A DNA stretch of 64,000 bases from Anopheles merus (GCF_017562075.2 NC_054082.1:50648037-50712036); one strand, 5' to 3'. Positions 35,311 to 48,485 are shown, counted from the stretch's first letter. The notes: a model not told the origin generated them from the letters alone. Made by a program: numbers and translations.

Positions 35311-36217
35311 TGAAAATAATCTATCATATGCTAAATATAAAATCATATGCTCTTTCTCGATCCTATCCATCTATTAATGCGTAGGATTAAACAGATATTT
35401 AGCTCAGGATGTGACTTTTTTCATTTTATAAGGAAAGTTTCAGATCTTGCATGTGGAAAAATTAACGCTGCTGCTTTCATAGCATAGCAAACTTGGATTA
35501 ATTGCACATTTTTCAACCAGGCATTCATGGCTATATCATCGCATGATCTTTGCATCAGAAGCGGGTTTAATTTGCTGCAGCAATAACTGAGTGAATGGAT
35601 ATTGTGAACCACCCACAGCATAACGATAATGCTGCTTATAAGCCACTGTTTTGTATCTACTTTTTTTGTAATGTAATAATGATGGGGTTGAACTGCTTTA
35701 CCTAGGATGTGTATTCGACGCTTCACATAATGTTACGATGTTGCACATGCACAAGTACATGTCTCATTCATTTAAATTTTTTAAACAAATATTTGAGTTT
35801 CATAATTAGGATAAAGAGCAAAAACATCCTAGTCTCTGCCAGTGTCAACATAAGACAGAACGCAGAAGATCGTTAATTGTCTAGGTGTGCTGGGTCGTGT
35901 TAAATCGGCTTCATTAACATCATTAAAATGACACAAAGATGAAAACCTTCAACTAAAAGTTCTTTGGCCACGCTCAGAGCTGATGCAAACATAGATGTGA
36001 TTTATTATCGTAGCTTGTATTTGTCAAGTAACAATTTGTATTAACGAATGTTTGCGCTAACATCAATGCAATTTAAATACAGCATTGTATCGGATTTTTA
36101 ATGTTAAACAAATGTACATGTTAACATAATTGCAAGTCATCAAATACATCTTTATACATCTTTTTTGGCAATTAGTTTAAGCAACATTATAACGATTAGC
36201 ATAACCTTTTAAATAAG
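35311..36217. other. AT-rich spacer
   Basis: No coding frame or repeat that I can support. Confidence 0.4.
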
Positions 36218-36728
36218 TGTTGGAATCTCGCGTTCCAACTACCTGTCATAAACGGGACGTTTTAAAACGAGCGACCAGTACACGAACAAGGCACGAAGCG
36301 TAGCAGAAAAAAAGCGTTAAAAAGGGCCGCAAGATAGGAACGAGCTTTTTTTTCTAAACCAATCGCGGAAAAACGGACAAATTTTTTGGCGCGTAATAGT
36401 ACAATAAATCGTATTTGGCAAGAAATTTAATCCGCCTTGGTTTTAGTTCCCAACAATAAGCATAAAGAGTAAAAAAATCGTTTTCTTCTTCTTTTAAATC
36501 ATGATTAGCGATAGTGGAAATATTATCACAAAGCAGAAGAGAGATAAACATTAAAATAGGGCCCTGCATCGGGCCCCAACGAGCTCTAGGACGTTCGAAG
36601 ACCGAGTGCTGGTCGAGAAGAAGTGAACGACCAAAACCCCGGCTAAGTCGGTACTCCAAGGAAATCATTCCTTAAGACGCCTTTCCGTACCGTCGTCCCA
36701 GAGGGAACGCAGGTAGAAGGGGGCTACA
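36218..36728. mobile_element. candidate solo LTR
   Basis: Starts TGTTGGAATC, just followed by the internal inverted pair TGGAA/TTCCA, and ends CTACA. Flanks ATAAG and GTAAG are near-identical 5-bp repeats (4 of 5 bases). It contains AATAAA at about 36,411 and no protein frame. The size (511 bp), TG...CA ends and flanks fit a solo LTR of BEL/Pao or Gypsy type. Confidence 0.5.
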
Positions 36729-36733
36729 GTAAG

Positions 36734-38285
36734 TAATCCAACCGTCTCTATAAGCACCATTATTTCTCATTCAAATAATGCGAGTAAATTCATTTGAAAC
36801 GACATTTTCCGGTTGGCAGTGTTACTGGTGGGAGGGTTTTGCCAGATGGACAAGGTGAACCAAAGCACAGCACCGTCCTGGGCCGGCTGGAGAGCTGGAA
36901 AAAAGGAAGATATGGCGCAGAGAAGTGTTCTTGGGGCGAGTTATGTTTTGTCGCAGCATCCTTCTTTGCATCCGGACATTGCGAGACACGGAAATGGTAG
37001 AGCGAGGAAGCATAAAGACATCTCTCGTAGCACTGGACGCGGTGCGCGAGATGATGGCGCAACAAGAAGGGGTTGTTTTGCTTGCACTTGAACTAGTTGG
37101 ACTCGTTCGCCCATAAATCAAACACTTGTTTGCTACCGCCGGCACCTCCGCCGTTCGGTCGGGCAATCACACCCGCCCCCTGCTTCTCCCGAAGCCGCGA
37201 AGGAAAGTCCTTCGGTAAATCATTATTTATACGCGATTCGCAAGCTTTTCGCGCGCGCACTTTTGCAGTGGTATTGTGCGCCCGTGTCTCTTCCCCGTGC
37301 CCCCTCCCCCCTCCCTCCTCCTCACTGCAAAACGCACCGAGGTTAGTCGCGCGGAAAAGCGTAACTTAAGGCACCATTAGCGCAAGAAGGCGCGCGAATG
37401 AAGACACCAGCAAGACAAATGATAAAACGCGAAAGCGAACTACTTTCCTGCACATTATCTTGCAGCACTTGGTACTTGGGTTGGTTTTTTCGTTCATCCC
37501 AGGTCGCTTCTACTCCGACTTTACTAATACTGTGTAGGTGAGGTTGGTTAAGCATAAATTTAAAGTACTAGAGTGGCTAGTGATGGTCGCGTCTTAACGT
37601 ACGCGGTAGGTTCAGGTGCAGTGAACGCTTAAGCAGGGCCTTGGGTAGGACTTACCAAGCATATTTCTTATTCCTTGCAGAACCTTACTTTAAGTAATGT
37701 CTTTCCTATTAAAAATATGTATTCTCTCTTAAGATTGCCCAAGCTTTCGACTGTTTGAAGTAGTGAACTTCAACCTTTTTAGGATCACGGATCAGTTAGC
37801 TTTTTATATATATTTACAGCGGCCCACTGATATTGAGTAAATATATTTTGTAGACTTAGTTCTCTAAAGCTGATTTGATAAATTAAAATGTGTTCAAAAT
37901 CAAATTGTAACATACGTAAAAAGTTTTTCTGAAAAAAAAAGTACAATTCATTTGCAGTCCACGTCTGTTTACGGACCACATGTTGGAGACCAAATAAAGG
38001 CAGCGTTAAAGTGAATGTAATAAGATGATTGTTTGGTCAAATAATTTTATTTTATTTTTTTTATTATAACAGGCGGATATATTAAGCTGTATGTACCCAA
38101 CGTCAAATGATATGTTAAAACAAATCCCAGAAATGTATGTATGTTATCTAAATGTTTAGAATCGGTGAATATTATTTAATTATGTTACCACTCTCAAAAT
38201 CTGATCTGATAAACTTGAATCAAATATGACTGGAATTGCACATATCAGAGGGAAAAACGCTCTTTTTCTTCATCTCTTAGTTAGA
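36734..38285. other. spacer
   Basis: GC-richer between about 36,800 and 37,560 than the surroundings, with several overlapping frames, none resembling a known protein. It might hold an unrecognised non-coding exon. Confidence 0.3.
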
Positions 38286-38375
38286 GCTTCAGTGACTTAT
38301 TGATTACATATAGTAGGATAATCAGTCCTACGTATGGGAGCACGATCCATTCGAAACTTGCTCAGTGTTAATAAA
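38286..38375 (-). mobile_element. SINE fragment
   Basis: CAGTGACTTATTGATT and AGTCCTACGTATGG match the core of the SINE copies at 41,850 and 52,226. Both ends are missing. Confidence 0.6.
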
Positions 38376-40292
38376 TAGCAAGGATCGATTTGACCATATA
38401 GCTCCAATGTATATCTGCAGAGGGCGCCATGGACGATTGTACCTGGGGTTTCGTTAAACCCGGAGATCATCTAGTAGTTTCATAGCATCTCTTAATAGAA
38501 ATAACTGTGGATATTGGAATAATGGAATTAATTGGAATAATTAACTGTGGATGAAAGAAAGAGCCTATTACAGTCTTTGCAGCTTGTGTACAACAACAGA
38601 ATTCAATCTTAAGTGATCAATATCATGTAAATTGAAACATAAAACTGCAGAAAGAATCAACAAAAACATACATTTGATACTGTCTATTTTATCAATTATC
38701 TATTTTATGTTCCGATTTATGTTTCCTACTTATTTCATTAGGGATTCATTGCATCAATTTTTTTCCTTTTGTTTTCTATGTGTCGTCACGCGAATGCGCC
38801 TCTGTTTAGAGCTCCGAATTCAATTTAAATGAATACTGTACTTATCAACCAGTATCTTACGCGAAATCCTCTTAAAGGTCTACGTAAGTGGAGTATAGCG
38901 TGAGAAAGACTGCCTTTTTTGCTCTTCTTACTTAACAAACTATATATCTAACACATCTTACACTGAAACGAACATGATGTGTCGAACAGGCAAAGGGTAG
39001 CAAAAGGGTGGGTGAAAGCGGCTGTTCCAAATGCTTCATAAAATAGCCCCCGAAGAATCTTTGCCATAGATAAGAAACGGCACGGTACGACAAAATAGGG
39101 GGCAAATTTATTGCAACCTAAACTATTCATCCAAGAAATATACTTACACCGTACATTTCTTTCGAAACAGGGCGGAATATTGTTTTCTGAGATGCCCGTT
39201 GTCCCGCCGTGGCCATTTTCTTGGCCAATGTTGTAGCATTCCTGCCCGGGAATCGGGGTACGGTGGACCAAGAGTTTTGCTTTCTTTGAGTTATCGTATG
39301 ACTCACAAAGCACACCCATAAATCAGCAACTTCGACGTTTCAATTGACGGGAAGCAGCTGGAGCTGAAATTTCTCTCCATATACGACGTAAGCATGTAAA
39401 TACTTTTTCTTCCCACGAGGTTCGGGGTCTCTTTTTCTGTGGGCGATTGTTTTCTTTTTATGTTCCCCGTATGCCTCTAGCTTGAGTGCTGCGGAAATGC
39501 ATCAAAAGAGCTGATGGAACTAGAATAGTGGAGGTTTCTTAAAGGTTAGGTGCTGTGAAATATTTATGAAGGAACCATTTAGCAGCACCGTAGAACGAAC
39601 AGTCTCGTGGAAGAAGGACTGTGGTCACTGTTGAGCATTATTTGCATTGATTCATTGCCATTCCAAGTGTAGGGAGAAAAGGGCTAAAAAGGACGATGAT
39701 CGGAACAAACTTTTCTGGTCCAAAAATCCATTGGTAGTGTGGGTGAGTGGCTGCTCTTCTCCTCCTTCGTTTCGTTGTGGTTCAGTGAGTTTGAGAAGAT
39801 TCGAAATAGCTAATTTAACCAAACCGATTCAATGGCATCTCCAAAAAGTGGAATACCAAAGTCGGACGGTTGAGTAAACATTGGCTTGGCGAGAAAAAGT
39901 TTCTTGGCTCAGGGACAAGGCATCTTTTAAAGTAGAGAGCAAATCCAGAAAAAAATGTCCGCAAATGATAACACTTTGAGGCACGAAATTTGAATATTCA
40001 CTCAGCCATTCATCGGTCATACGCGTGGAGCAAGGGCGCGGAAATTAGACGGATTTCTAATCTGTCGCACTGGTTCAAAGCTCATCAGCAGGGACACCGC
40101 TGATTGCCGCGTTTTGGTTTGAGCTGCTGTGTTTTCCTGCCTTAGGCGTACACTAAAAGTGCTTCTTCTCCTGAAGCCGGTTTCATCGTAAGCTGCTTAT
40201 CGAGGAAGGTAGTGACGTGGTTTACTGTTGCAACATTTTCGGGGTGATACAAAGGAGCTAGAAAGCGGTGCGCAAAGGTCGCGAGAGAGACA

Positions 40293-40324
<32 letters not shown>

Positions 40325-40811
40325 AAGAGAGTAACAGATTACCGACAACATCTCCAAATCGGTGTTGGTGGAAGATGGCTTCTCTAATATAGCCATCGGG
40401 AGGCAAAGTGTTGCTGCATTCTACTAGAATGATAAAGCTGAATGATTTATTTTTAGCAGACGAATAAGCTTCTAAATGTCTTAGCTGGAAATGGTATTTT
40501 GATGTGCGGTTAAAAATAAAACTCAAACCTAATTTTGGTTGTTGATTTTTGTGTTGTTCTTTGAATTACGGCCAATGTTAATGGCAAATGATTCCGTTGA
40601 AGGAGCAGTCCAAGTGGTTACGGCTTGGATATTTGATGATACCGATAACTTATTGGTGTAGAAATGGATGGTAAAACGATGTGATTTTCTTGAAAGCGTA
40701 AACGCATGCAGTAGAAGTTGCACAGTCTGGATATAGCGTATACTTTGATATTTTTATAGTAATCTACACAAAGAACGTTCTATTGCTTTGTTTATATGTT
40801 TCTTATTCTAC
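38376..40811. other. spacer with GA tract
   Basis: No supported gene. A (GA)n-rich tract with CA interruptions lies at about 40,282-40,331. Confidence 0.35.
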
Positions 40812-40934
40812 TTGGCTACCGAAAGGCCTACGCGGACATGTCGGCTTATACATGCTTTCGATACTTATTCACTATCACGTAGCCTAATAGTCAGTCCTTA
40901 CTACGGGGAGTCGTACGACGAAACCGCCCCTTAT
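40812..40934 (-). mobile_element. SINE fragment (subfamily B)
   Basis: CCTACGCGGACATGTCGG, then GTAGCCTAATAGTCAGTCC and CTACGGGGAGTCG. It shares its order of motifs with 43,954-44,078. Confidence 0.5.
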
Positions 40935-41839
40935 ATGAATCAATATTGAATGTACAAAGATCACTTGTGAAAGAGTTTCACAATTGTTACTTGATGTAAA
41001 AACAATCAATTATTCGTTATCGTTTGTTTGCACAAATATGATTGATATGGACAAGATATGCATTTGTACATCATGAACATGTTTTTGTACATCATGAATT
41101 TGTACATCATTTTACATTTTAGTGTTGTACAATTTCATTGCACACCAAACAAACTTTCGGGACACCTCCATCAAATGTATGGAAGTTGAGTTGTGCGCAA
41201 GGATGTTGGCTGCCAACCGGTAATTCGATAGCCTGTTAATGCAGTTCAGCTCAAAGAAATAGGCCGTTCACAAGTTGCACAAGGGGGCCCAAGTTGAGGT
41301 GGCAAAATGGCGTGAAGGCGTCCACAAAGCAAAGATATGATAAAATTGTTTACCGATTATATACAACGAGTTTGACTTTATAATTATTACCTTAATTAGT
41401 TCATGATAGGAGCCATTCACGAAACTAGCCAGCTTTTGTTATATGGAGTTTGACAGTTGGCGGCTGAAATCATGTCAACAATCCACACAAAACTAGCATG
41501 CGATTTTAAGCCTAGATTATTTCAACCTCAAAGCTAGAACTAGATTCAAGTATCTGCTAAAAAAATGTCTAAACATGGTCGTGTTTTCATTTATCCCAAG
41601 GTGCATTAAAGAGATCAGGTGGTGGAATCTAGAATCAAAGTGTATGAAGAACAAGTGGTCTAATAGCCTGTTTTTTATAACCAAATTTGAACGTCACTTT
41701 TTGACAGGACGAGAGAAAACATATGCTGAAAAGGGCTTTCTGGTAAATTGACGAATACACCAAACATCCTTAAAATCTTCATTCAGGGGCAGAAGCGATA
41801 GAGATCAACCTTCTAAATACATACATTCTGGGATAATCC
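40935..41839. other. AT-rich spacer
   Basis: Short direct repeats of TTGTACATCATGAA near 41,060-41,110; otherwise nothing recognisable. Confidence 0.35.
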
Positions 41840-42062
41840 CACTTGTATACATTCTTCTTTTTCTTTGGCACAACAACCGCTGTCGGTCAAGGCCTGCCTG
41901 TATCACTAGTGGGCTCGGCTTTCAGGGACTTATTTATTGCCATAGCAGGATAGTTAGTTCTACGTATGGGGGCATGTTCCATTCGAGGTTGAAATCCATA
42001 ACGGGCATGTTGTTAAGTCGTACAAGTTGACTACTGTACCACCAGACCGGCACACTTGTATA
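41840..42062 (-). mobile_element. tRNA-derived SINE with 10-bp target duplication (subfamily A)
   Basis: The insert 41,850-42,052 is flanked by exact CACTTGTATA repeats (41,840-41,849 and 42,053-42,062). Read on the minus strand it begins GCCGGTCTGGTGGTACAGTAG (A-box region), passes a degenerate B-box near ATTTCAACCTC and ends in an AAGAAGAA-type tail. Its core is shared with 38,286 and 52,226. Confidence 0.82.
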
Positions 42063-43953
42063 TCATACCCACGTTTATAGCTGCTCGAAAACTGCTATAC
42101 AATGCAAACAGCTGATAGGCTGAAATTTCAGCCTACGATCTGAAAAGCTAAAAGGGCCCATAAATAGTTAACTTAAATTCAAATCATTCTCTGAACTGTT
42201 GACGAATTCCACCGGTTAAGTTTGATCAGAAACATTAATTTTGATTGGTTTTGCAACTCAAACAGTGACGTATTTAGGATACCGAAGGCCCCTAGATAAG
42301 CGGGGTCCCAGGTGACCGCCTAGTCCAGCTACCGAATTCAAATAAGGATCTTACATGCTGATTGTATTGAATTCCTTTCACTGAACTGACTGTTGGTTTG
42401 ATTGAAAATTTAACAAAGGCATTAAATTTACCAACAATTGAATATTCACACATTCCAAAGAAATTATCAACAACGATTTCTACCCAAGAGCTCTCGTTTC
42501 TCATGGAATTGACTGAAAACGTTAAAAACTTACTGCAAAATATCTCAATGTCGGAAGGAAAATAGTTTCCATTCTGCCGTGCTGATTGTTTACCGGAGCT
42601 AGATTGTAACGAACGCTAAATGGAGCAATTTACTATGCAAACAAACCAAAAGTCACCCGGCAATGCGCATTCCGTTTCATTATTTACCGTTTACATACCG
42701 GATGGTGGTGCTACGTTTTTACACATTGTAATAACGTTGGCATTACAGTCGGCATTTCAGCTACAGTCGGTAGGATCGACTGAAGAAGAAGTAATTAATA
42801 ATTGATATTAAGAAACTTTCCGTGTGCACTGAATGAACAGACGAACGAACGAACGAAGTGGTACAGTGAGGTGGGTGAAGTGCCCATCAAGTGCCCTGGC
42901 CGAGAAATGTCAGCTGCATAATGGAGGAAGTTAAATAGTTGCTAATATTTTTCTCACTTCCCTCCCGGTCGTTGCTGTAACGTGCAGAAAGTGGTTAGCT
43001 TTCCATTCCCACTGAAGAATCGAAAGTTGCATACCGATCGGATGCAGAAAAATGAAGCCCTCTGGCAAAAAAAAAATGCATTATGCACCATAGGACACAG
43101 TACATTGGGCTCTGACTCTGTCTGGCTGTGTTGGTGCAGGGATGTGGCAACGATACAGTTTTCCTTAGCAAAGCACTACCCCGCCCGCAATCAGCCCAAC
43201 CAATTCCTTCCGTCCGTCCAACCAACCGGCGTGTGTGCGGCATGATGGCTTTGCTCAAACTTTAATTTATTTAATTATGTGCATTTATTGTTCGCATTGC
43301 CTTCGCTAGCCGGAAGTAGTATCAGGCTCGGGAGCCTAAGCCCGTTGTAACGATCAAGACAATGGAAGGTTAAGTGTTGTCAGCGGCAGAAGGATTCCTT
43401 TTTGCCAATCCGGATCAGACATTCCAGGTAGATTATTTTCTTCAGTGGCGTTCCGTTTTTCGCTCCATCATTTCCACATAACGCTGTGCAGCCTTTTGCT
43501 GTGAACGACTGAATCAGAATGCAATTGGAAGCTGAAAGTTTTGCTCAAACAACGTCTGAGCAGTGAAACAATCCTTCTGTCGCTGCTGAAAGTGTAGTTT
43601 TAGTAGATTTCATCGCAGAGAGGAAACGTTTTTCTTAGAAGGCATTTTAATATGAGATTTATGAACAAAAGGAGAAGGTGTTTGATTCAGCCGTTGAATA
43701 AAGCGCTTGAAAGAAAAGGATCCGACAAGATTGGAGATTGTATTAAAGCAATAGTGTCGGTGAAATGTATACGATATATCTTAAATATTGTTGAATTATT
43801 TATTTATTGTGTGAATTGTTCGTTGAACCGAAGATTTAGCATTCTTCCAAGAAAAGCAACGGTCAAATAGGACATGACTTGTACAGAAACTAAGCATGGA
43901 TTTTTTTTCGACTTACTTTATAGTGGGAAGAAAATCATATTTTGTGTCAAATC
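42063..43953. other. spacer
   Basis: No protein-like frame with a plausible gene context. Confidence 0.35.
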
Positions 43954-44078
43954 ATACGACCTACGCTGCCAGGCCGGCTTATATAGGCCTTCGAGACTTA
44001 TTATGTCAAACAATTTAGTATCGCGTAGCCGGATAGTCAGTTCCTGCTACGTGAGGACGGTTCATATGAGATTTACAG
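43954..44078 (-). mobile_element. SINE fragment (subfamily B)
   Basis: CCTACGCTGCCAGGCCGGCT, then CGCGTAGCCGGATAGTCAGT and ACGGTTCATATGAG. Ends degenerate. Confidence 0.5.
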
Positions 44079-45687
44079 TACATTTACAGATGAGTACCAC
44101 AGGATGAAAAAAAGTATTTTTTTTTTCAATTTCAATAGAGAATGTATGTTTCTATTGCAAAAACTCACTGACTCACTGTAGTTTTGAATTCTTTTGTTTT
44201 AAATTGCTATTTCAAAATTACCAAGCAAGCCCATGATGTATACATTAGCTGATGATTGGCTTGCGTTTTGCTGATGATTTGGCTTGAAGAGTCGGTGCGT
44301 TAATTAGTAGATGACTGTGATGCCGCAATGCACCAGTATCTTCTTTAGAAATAACATCAAAATTTTTAGTCTCGGTGGGGAAATGAGTTGCAATGGGTTC
44401 ATAATTAATTATGAATTTCAGACACTGCAAATCCACGTTCAAATCAAAACAGAAAAACTGTCCCGATGTGCCGTCCCGATATCAACCCCACTCAGCCGGA
44501 TATCGATCGACTTACGGGGCAATAAATAAAAACGCGCAATCGTAACCGTTCTACAACCGTTCGAGCACCGTTGAATCGATTTCGATTTTATTTGCCCTCC
44601 ATACAAGCTGTAAGCTCCGTACAGGAGGGCTTATTGCAGGGGTTCATTAAATTTTATTGCGCTTAGCTTAGCTGAATGCGACGGTGGCTGGACAACTACA
44701 GCAAGGGCTTGAAATCAAACATACCCTTGGTGTATCTACGGCACAAGCTGCACATTTCGCATTGGTAAACGTGCCCGCCCTTTCACACACAATCACACAT
44801 CTCACACACAGACACTCTCCAGTGCTGATAAGTAAAATTGAAAAACTAGCTCGTATCAAAAAACCAACACGGCTTGTACTGATAGGGTCACCCTTCCGTA
44901 CACTTACCGCGCTTACCGAAAGATATCGAGACCTCAATCGAGCAAGCAAGCACTGAGCACTGTATGGAGGAACGTTTCGCGAGTTTCACCTCCTCGCTGT
45001 GGCTGTGCTCCAGGTTCGTTGAGATAAGAGCGTTTTCGGTCGGCCGTTCGGTTCCGTGTTTGGTGCTGCTCGGTTGCAGGATCGAATGAAGATACGTTCC
45101 GTTTGCACTAATTGCTACACAGAGCAATCCGTTGCGCTATGTTTCCGGTCTACATTGTCCAGCCCTTGTAAAAGGCTTCCGTACGATTGTCGATCTTGCG
45201 TCGCTTCTGTTCCTGTTTCTGCTATCGGTGGCATTTGACGAATGCGTTTGAGCGAACTACCTTACACACTGCAGCAAAAACGTGCATTTGGTTGTAGAAT
45301 TAGAATTCAGGAAATTGCTTTTTTGCTGCAGTTTGATTGTATTTTGTATTTTAACTACTGTTTGCACAAATTTGCACTACACAGTGGTTGTTCGAAGCAC
45401 ATCATAACTTTTAACCAACACAATCAAATAAGTTGTTTACTGTGAAATTTTATAATCTAGTTGCACTTCATTGAACACCATCAATTCCTGTATTCCCATC
45501 CACTGCAAAAACTGTAACGGTTAGAACTTCAAGTACCACAATGCTGAACTATAAAATTCGGTGCGATACTAGCGATGTCAAGGAAGTAAACGTTCACATA
45601 ACACTACACAGTCCATGGGTATTGCAGTATCGACTCACCCTTTTGCAAAAGGTTCAATAAACCGATCTCCGATCGAGAGACAGAAAC

Positions 45688-45739
<52 letters not shown>

Positions 45740-46574
45740 TAGGGGGAGACTCTGGCTGATGTGACGGTGGTCCGGAGCCGTCCGCACGGATCGACGGTTA
45801 AAATTAGACTGGAAAATGTGTAAACACACCGTATCGCGCACTTTATTGTTATTGACTGGAAATCACCCGTGTCACCGTGGGTGCTGGGCCCGCACACTAA
45901 ACCATCCCGCTAGTAGTGGTGAGGCGTAAACTCACCCACCTGTAGGCAAAGTGTGTTCGATGTTTGAACGACCGACGTGGACGCGGAGGGAAGCAACCAA
46001 GTGGAGCGTGCGTGGTTTGGTTGAGATAAATAATAAACCCACTCCACCACGAGGGGGGTTGGGAGAGGGAGAGGGGAAAGAGGGGGAAGGTGATAGCAGA
46101 ATGATAGAAGGTGAACACACATATGAACAAACATACACACCAGTACACACGATGAGAGAAAGCGTTGTAAGGGAACGGAATGCGTCATCTTCGGGGTGGA
46201 AAACGTAAACAATGTGCGATCGCGCATACTAACATCACCAAACCGTTGGCACATGTATGAGCGCGTGTTCCTACTCAAACTCAAGGTTTTTGACCGTTAT
46301 TGTATGGTGTGGAGTGGGGTCATAATGTGCGTTTTGTTGGGATGTGGGATGCGTTTTTTTAAGTTTGGCGCGTAAATTCTTGTCAAGATTTTCAACGGCC
46401 AGGACGGTGGGGTTTCATCATGTTTTACCAACGGTTAGGCACGAAGGACCGGGGTGAGATTGAAATGTTTTGTTGTATGACGAAAACTTTAAGATAACAT
46501 GGAAAATATGCATTTGCTGCATGGATAAGTTATAGTTTTGATGATTACACAACGCGAAGATTGTCATGGTTAAC
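44079..46574. other. spacer with possible minus-strand first exon
   Basis: On the minus strand, 45,240-44,910 is GC-richer than its surroundings and ends in two donor-like sites (CTTTCG|GTAAGC and GCGCG|GTAAGT near 44,910). It could be the untranslated first exon of the FGFRL1-like gene 11 kb away. A (GA)n tract lies at 45,691-45,730. No coding frame is convincing. Confidence 0.25.
45691..45730. repeat. (AG)n microsatellite
   Basis: Twenty uninterrupted AG units. Confidence 0.95.
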
Positions 46575-46577
46575 CAT

Positions 46578-46690
46578 TGGCTGGTATCGTGGTACAGTCG
46601 TTAAGTCGCAGAGTAGCTAACAACGTGTCCGTCGCGGGTTAACACTGTCAGAATTGATGCGCCTAATAAAGTACAATGATTGCGTTTAGA
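46578..46690 (+). mobile_element. possible SINE head
   Basis: GGCTGGTATCGTGGTACAGT resembles the A-box region of the SINE at 41,840, and GCGGGTTAACAC a degenerate B-box. No clear tail or target duplication. Confidence 0.3.
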
Positions 46691-48241
46691 TAGTTCGTAA
46701 TCAAAACTGGTTTTATTTTAGCAAATAAATAAATAAAATGCTCAAATACAACGTTACGTTCTGTTCGGGAATCAATGCAACAATGCTATTACTACAGTTA
46801 AAACAGCACGATGATTCTTTCAATCTTTGTATCATGGATGTAGTAGTGTGTTTGTACCGTGGTCCCGTGTGGGGTCACAGAAGATTCTATAGCACTCTAG
46901 TCAATTGAAAATATTTAATTATTTAAGACACACAATACGCATTTTAGAACATTATTTCATTGTTTCGTTCTTAATGAGCTTATGTATTTTATGAAACATG
47001 GCACTTTTTGAATGCGATGGTATGCAAAAACGTCCTATTGCTTTCCAATAAAAGCTTTTACACGATTCAGTTAATGTCACTCATTTTACGTTCATCTATT
47101 CACTTCCCCCAAAGCTCATAAACATTCCAAATGAACCATAAACCAAACAGTTCGTGCTTGAAGCGAACGCATCACCGCATACCACTGACTTTTCATCTGT
47201 GTCTGGACGCGGTTTTTTGCTGACTGAGCCACTGCTGTCACGCTGCCATGCGACTGACAATAATTCTCACCCGAATGGCGTACAATAAAAAGATTAATAC
47301 TTAAGCACAGCATCGTTATCTTTAAATGGCGCCCGAACACCGACTGGATAGTGGCAGAGCAGCAGAAGGATGCGCACGTAGAATCGGTTGGGCGAAGCTG
47401 TCTATCACTGTTTCGGGCGATAGATAAAGGAATGTGGCCCTGATTATCGGACGCTTTAAGGGGTGGGGAGTAAGCCGGCAGTTGGAACATTTGCTGCCCT
47501 CCCTGTTGACATCCTGTGTCTCTCTCTCTTTGTCTCTCACTCTCTCTATTTCTCTCTCTCTCTATCTCTCTCGCCATAACCCCGGAGGGATCGACGGCGC
47601 CAACAATCGGAATGATTATGGGGTTTGGAATGTTGACCGCAACAAAACGTTGAGTGCCCGGGAGAAACGTTGCTCCTTTGACGATCCTCACAATGATTGT
47701 GGCTACCAGTGTGTTTGGATTGGCATTGGGAGCGTTTTGTAGCGTAGCTTTCTCTTGAAGCGCCTTCAAAAACTGCATGCAAGATTTGTTGTTCAACTCT
47801 TATTAGAGAACTAAACGAAGAAAATTGAAAAAAGTTTTCTTGAATTATATGTTTTCCCACAGTGGGAGTAACATGTGCATATCGCCCTTATACGCAATTA
47901 TTCGTTGGGAAAAAATTCCTTGTTCAAGTTTGTATACGATACAATGTGCTATCAGACCATCGGACAGCCTATCTCAACAGTGTCAAATGCTACGGCGAAA
48001 AGGCGAATACTTATCGGCACAAATTACTTTCTCATCATCCTTGCTCAACTAGGCACTTGAAATGGAAATGATTGGAACGTTGGATTGAAAATCTCGGCTG
48101 GCCAGTTTCTGACAGAAAATGTTTTAATAGTGTTTTTAAGCTTAGATTTGTAGTACTTTTTACAGTGATGGCGTTCCAACGAACAACAATGTAACATATT
48201 TTATTTGTTTTGACACCAAATAACATATTAGCTGTTGCTAG
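46691..48241. other. spacer with one unresolved open segment
   Basis: Between about 47,577 and 47,760 both strands are open over 50 codons or more and read as hydrophobic, non-repetitive peptide (see findings). A CT-rich tract lies at 47,517-47,573. No gene is called. Confidence 0.3.
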
Positions 48242-48485
48242 AGGGTTTTCCACGATTTATTGGTCTGCTCCCATAGTTTTTAGGGCTCGGCTCACTATTT
48301 ATTCATCGTATCACATAGATTTTTGGTTAATTCCTGTAATTTATTGGTATCGTCCGATTGGATATGAATACAATTGAACCAAAAAAATCTGGGAAACAGC
48401 CAAAAAATCGTGAGAACGCAGAAAAAAAATATGGGAACCAATAAAAAATTGATGGGAACCAACAAAGAAATTGTGGGAAACCCTG
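48242..48485. mobile_element. TA-flanked MITE (CAGGGTTTTCC family), second copy
   Basis: 244 bp with termini GAGGGTTTTCCACGATTTATT (left) and CAGGGTTTCCCACAATTTCT (right, reverse complement), each flanked by TA (48,240-48,241 and 48,486-48,487). The right half carries short tandem units built on TGGGAACCAA. Termini match the element at 34,709-34,978. Confidence 0.7.

Noticed and set aside
36354..36668. Minus-strand frame faintly like a reverse transcriptase (QGPILMFISLLL)
   Set aside because: No catalytic motif, too short, and it lies inside the candidate LTR, where no reverse transcriptase would be encoded.
47116..47796. 226-codon minus-strand frame as a whole gene
   Set aside because: More than a third is microsatellite-derived Arg/Glu, and no family is recognised; only the segment 47,577-47,760 is kept as an open question.
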